Positions 61,605-64,000 of a stretch of DNA of 64,000 nucleotides are shown piece by piece. This DNA is from Sediminibacillus terrae (GTDB lineage: Bacteria > Bacillota > Bacilli > Bacillales > Amphibacillaceae). The first letter of the stretch is position 1. Each line of letters begins with the position of its first letter. Under the pieces are notes generated by a model. The model was not told the origin of the DNA and did not search any database. It saw only the letters and a program-made list of their open reading frames with translations. The stretch lies in assembly GCF_009602435.1 (NCBI RefSeq), contig NZ_VZDQ01000011.1, forward strand, positions 496,001 through 560,000, written 5' to 3'. Made by a program: the position numbers and the translations under genes.

Positions 61605-62573
61605 TTATTGTTCATTGGGCAACAAGCCCGTATCCTTATACTCATCAATTGCTTCCTGAATCTCTTTTACAAAGCTTTCGGGTACTTCAGGACTGAATTT
61701 CCCCATGGTGATTCCTCCATCCTGAAAATCGTACGTCATCACATCTCCTGTCAATTCCCCCTCATTGAAAGCTTCCGCTGTTTGCAGGTAAATATCATCG
61801 ACATGCTGAACAGTACTGGTCAACACCGTGTTCTTACCTAAGCTGGCCTGATCGGTAACATAGCCGATTGCATATAATCCTTTTTCTTTTACTTTATTGA
61901 TCACCTGGACACTGAACTGGTCTCCTGTCGGATAGAAAACATCGACGTCATCGGCGCTCATTTGGTCCAACAAGTCCAAGGCCCTATCACTGTCATCCCA
62001 GCTATTCACAAAGTTCATATGTACAGATGCGTCAGGGTTTTGGTAATTTACTCCCTCATAAAATCCCTCGATTTCTGGCTGCCATTCAAAAGCGCCAATC
62101 AAACCGACATTGTTGGTGGATGTCATTTTTCCGGCTACCATTCCACTGAAAAATCCCATGGCATGAGAATTGAAATTGACAGAAGTCAAGTTGTCCCCGG
62201 TATATCCCCCATTGAAGTAAACAAAATGAATATCTGGATATGCCTCATTGATTTCATCGAACATTTTCCCGTAGTTGCTACTGTGACCAAAGATTAAATT
62301 AATCCCTTGATTCGAGAATTCCTCGACAGCACGATTGACATCCTGCTGTGTTTGTATGCCTTCTTTAAAATAAACGTCTACATCATATTCTTCTTTGATT
62401 TTCAAAAGTCCCTGATAGCCTTTATTTCCCCAGGTTTGATCATGGATGGAGTTTTCCACCAGCATGCCGACCCTGTCTATTTCACCTCCACCCAAGGTAG
62501 AGCAGCCGGCTGCCATAAGTAAACAGAAACCGGCAAGGAAGACAAGCGGAACAAATCGATATCTATTTTTCAC
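61605..62573 (-). CDS. med: Med, BMP-family lipoprotein and positive regulator of competence
   Basis: 322-residue lipoprotein related to the BMP/PnrA-like substrate-binding proteins. In B. subtilis Med promotes comK expression. Signal peptide and lipobox LLMAAGC (Cys24), then the BMP-type domain with VGMLVENSIHDQTWGNKGY, DVYFKEGIQ, NLIFGHSSNYG and VDVFYPTGDQFSVQVI. The start chosen is GTG 62571-62573, seven bases after GGGAG. It lies near yjaV and fabHA-fabF, matching the B. subtilis order, although comZ is missing. Confidence 0.88.
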   Translation of the reverse strand: MKNRYRFVPLVFLAGFCLLMAAGCSTLGGGEIDRVGMLVENSIHDQTWGNKGYQGLLKIKEEYDVDVYFKEGIQTQQDVNRAVEEFSNQGINLIFGHSSNYGKMFDEINEAYPDIHFVYFNGGYTGDNLTSVNFNSHAMGFFSGMVAGKMTSTNNVGLIGAFEWQPEIEGFYEGVNYQNPDASVHMNFVNSWDDSDRALDLLDQMSADDVDVFYPTGDQFSVQVINKVKEKGLYAIGYVTDQASLGKNTVLTSTVQHVDDIYLQTAEAFNEGELTGDVMTYDFQDGGITMGKFSPEVPESFVKEIQEAIDEYKDTGLLPNEQ

Positions 62574-62667
62574 CGTGTGCACTCCCAATCGGTCAGTATT
62601 CTCTAGTACTATTCTACCGTCTTACTTCTAGTCCGTAAATGTATCGAATTATTACATTCTGATTACA

Positions 62668-63315
62668 TTAGTAAAAAGAAATAAACTTTTCATAGTGCCG
62701 CTGCAGTTTCTTTTGACGTTGTCCGGTCGATTCTGAAGGAAAAACTGGAATCACTTCGGCATCTGTCTCTCTTTGACCCTCCTGGTCTCCTGAAGGACTG
62801 ATGATAACATGCTTTTTCGATTGCTTTGTTTTCAACAAAGGAAAGAATTCTTGTAAAAAGTCTTTTATATATACAGCATCGTCATGGAAAGTTTGCGAAT
62901 CAAAGGGGACTTCGCCTCCATCCGGACTGAACATGCTGTCCTTCGACCGCGGCATCCATTCTCCATATAACATCGGTAATTCCACATGACACCAATCTTC
63001 TTTATTGGTTGGGCGTTCCTGCATTTTCCCATTCAGTAAAAATTTCCGGGACGCTTTGAGCGCATCCGGCACCGGTGCTTTTTGTTCCGTTTCTATTTGT
63101 ATGATTGCTTCTAAATTTGCTTCTGTTTTGCTTGTTTGATACTCCTCCACTGTGGGGAATAATTGAAATGAACTGTTCCGTGCCAAAAAAGCCCAAAAAT
63201 TATCTTGCCTGACAGTCGTAGCTTCCCCTATTCCGATAACTTGTTCGCCATGATACAGCAACTTTTCGCAGAGATGGAAACCTATCCAGTCAAAACAAGG
63301 TAAAATTAAATACAT
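62668..63315 (-). CDS. yjaV: YjaV-like protein
   Basis: 215 residues, cytosolic. The N-terminus MYLILPCFDWIGFHLCEKLL, then HGEQVIGIGEA, resembles the Rossmann start of NAD-dependent epimerases with a degenerate G-x-x-G-x-x-G motif, so a former dehydrogenase-like fold is possible. The rest has no recognisable domain; the C-terminus is basic (QRQKKLQRHYEKF). The start chosen is ATG 63313-63315 behind GGGAGGGG. The name rests on position next to med and on general resemblance. Function unknown. Confidence 0.7.
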   Translation of the reverse strand: MYLILPCFDWIGFHLCEKLLYHGEQVIGIGEATTVRQDNFWAFLARNSSFQLFPTVEEYQTSKTEANLEAIIQIETEQKAPVPDALKASRKFLLNGKMQERPTNKEDWCHVELPMLYGEWMPRSKDSMFSPDGGEVPFDSQTFHDDAVYIKDFLQEFFPLLKTKQSKKHVIISPSGDQEGQRETDAEVIPVFPSESTGQRQKKLQRHYEKFISFY

Positions 63316-63445
63316 TGGAAACCCCTCCCTTTCCACTATTCTCGACAAACAAAGGAATTTGGATATATAACTGTTTTTTATATTTATTTTTCAACAGGCT
63401 TCTGCTAAACTTAAAACAGAATGTGTAAAAAATGAGGTGAAATGA

Positions 63446-63619
63446 TTGCGTTATCTTTGGACAGTTATCTGGTCATTTTTACTTAGCTTTTTGATTTCGT
63501 ATGTATTATCAAGCATGGGCGGAGCTTCTCTTCCGTTCGATCAGGTGCTTGTGCTGACAGTAATTTTTTCTGTGGCAATTTTTCTTTTAGGCGGTGCCTT
63601 GAAGGAAGAAACAGAATAG
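63446..63619 (+). CDS. yjzD: Small membrane protein, DUF2929 family (YjzD-like)
   Basis: 57 residues starting at TTG 63446, five bases after GAGGTGA. Helix 1 reads LWTVIWSFLLSFLISYVLS; after the loop SMGGASLPFDQ, helix 2 reads VLVLTVIFSVAIFLLGG, ending KEETE. The pattern and size fit DUF2929 (B. subtilis YjzD), which also lies near yjaV and med. Divergent from yjaV and followed by a terminator. Role unknown. Confidence 0.78.
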   Translation: MRYLWTVIWSFLLSFLISYVLSSMGGASLPFDQVLVLTVIFSVAIFLLGGALKEETE

Positions 63620-63644
63620 GCTGCATTCGCTGCCACTTTGGTTG

Positions 63645-63682
63645 AAAACCCTTGCCCACAAGGAGTCGGCAAGGGTTTATTA
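63645..63682 (+). terminator. Terminator after yjzD
   Basis: AACCCTTGCC (63647-63656) pairs with GGCAAGGGTT (63668-63677), followed by TATTAG. It may also serve the gene ending at 63695 on the other strand. Confidence 0.8.
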
Positions 63683-63694
63683 GTACGGAAAAAA

Positions 63695-63979
63695 TTAATA
63701 CCAGGGAAGCGCGCTCAGTGCAACCAGTGCTGTCAATGGCAGCACAAGACGGCGGAACCTTCCCGGCCCGTATCCATATCCGTATCCTGGATAACCATAT
63801 CCCGGATAGCCGTAACCCGGATAAAATCCAAACTGCCGATCGTCTCCATAACCTGTATGGTATTCAGGTACAGTTGTTTGGATCGGAACGGCCATATACA
63901 CAAAATCTTCATCCAAATCGACAACGATACCGTCCACTTTGCTCCCGTCATTCAATTCAGCAAGTACATAGGAATTCAT
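63695..63979 (-). CDS. Gly/Tyr/Pro-repeat protein with SH3-like N-terminus
   Basis: 94 residues. The N-terminal 35 residues (SYVLAELNDGSKVDGIVVD and DEDFVYMAVPI) look like a small beta-barrel of the Sm/SH3 kind. A run of about 25 residues follows with repeats of the unit GYGYP (three near-identical units at about 55-70), then FRRLVLPLTALVALSALPW, a hydrophobic stretch. The start ATG at 63979 has only a weak ribosome site within the window. Tyr/Gly-rich tails are common in spore-coat or surface proteins of Bacilli. Family not recognised. Confidence 0.6.
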   Translation of the reverse strand: MNSYVLAELNDGSKVDGIVVDLDEDFVYMAVPIQTTVPEYHTGYGDDRQFGFYPGYGYPGYGYPGYGYGYGPGRFRRLVLPLTALVALSALPWY

Positions 63980-64000
63980 ATGGGATTTGCAAAGCTCATA

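Overview
The window comes from the chromosome of an endospore-forming member of the Bacillaceae, probably a halotolerant genus related to Bacillus or Oceanobacillus. This rests on four things: spore-coat genes (CotD-, CotZ/CotY- and CotO-like) with mother-cell promoters; a gene order from about 26 to 63 kb that largely follows the yja-yjb region of Bacillus subtilis; the regulators Spx, SpxH, MecA and CoiA; and Gram-positive control elements (T-box, LicT-type antiterminator, cre, FapR operators). Many starts are TTG or GTG behind strong Shine-Dalgarno sequences.

Layout. 0-3.5 kb: end of a CwlC-like cell-wall amidase, a CotD-like coat gene, an O-methyltransferase and small lipoprotein and membrane genes. 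3.6-7.3 kb: a bglP-bglH beta-glucoside operon with a complete leader (promoter, cre, RAT antiterminator, terminator). 7.4-12.5 kb: a helD-rph pair that looks like a two-layer rifamycin-resistance operon, with a candidate antisense small RNA starting in the helD leader. 12.6-16 kb: lipoproteins, a secreted protein, an integrase remnant and tRNA-Val(GAC). 16-25.3 kb: accessory genes (HAD phosphatase, VanW protein, alcohol dehydrogenase, general stress protein, yjcH-yjcG-yjcF, DUF421, metallo-hydrolase, small proteins) punctuated by GGGGAC-type palindromes.

25.6-40 kb: coat genes cotZ-like and cotO, then fabI under a FapR site, an mgtE-antiporter operon, a rodA-like gene, prpE, and the rluD-like/nadK/relQ cluster opposite yjbK-yjbI-spxH. 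Three copies of a roughly 600-bp non-coding repeat with two large hairpins sit in this stretch (26.9, 34.7 and 40.0 kb). 41-48 kb: pepF, coiA, mecA, spx, yjbC and a secreted glycosidase-like gene. 48.7-54.7 kb: the oppABCDF peptide-import operon. 55-64 kb: T-box-controlled trpS, yjbA, fabHA-fabF under a second FapR site, med, yjaV, yjzD and a Gly/Tyr-rich protein.

How the genes connect. The FapR sites tie fabI to fabHA-fabF for fatty-acid elongation. SpxH, Spx and MecA form the ClpP-dependent redox and competence control circuit, next to the competence genes coiA and med and the peptide importer Opp. The coat genes carry matching SigK-type promoters. The helD-rph pair and the repeat family are the parts that conventional annotation explains least.
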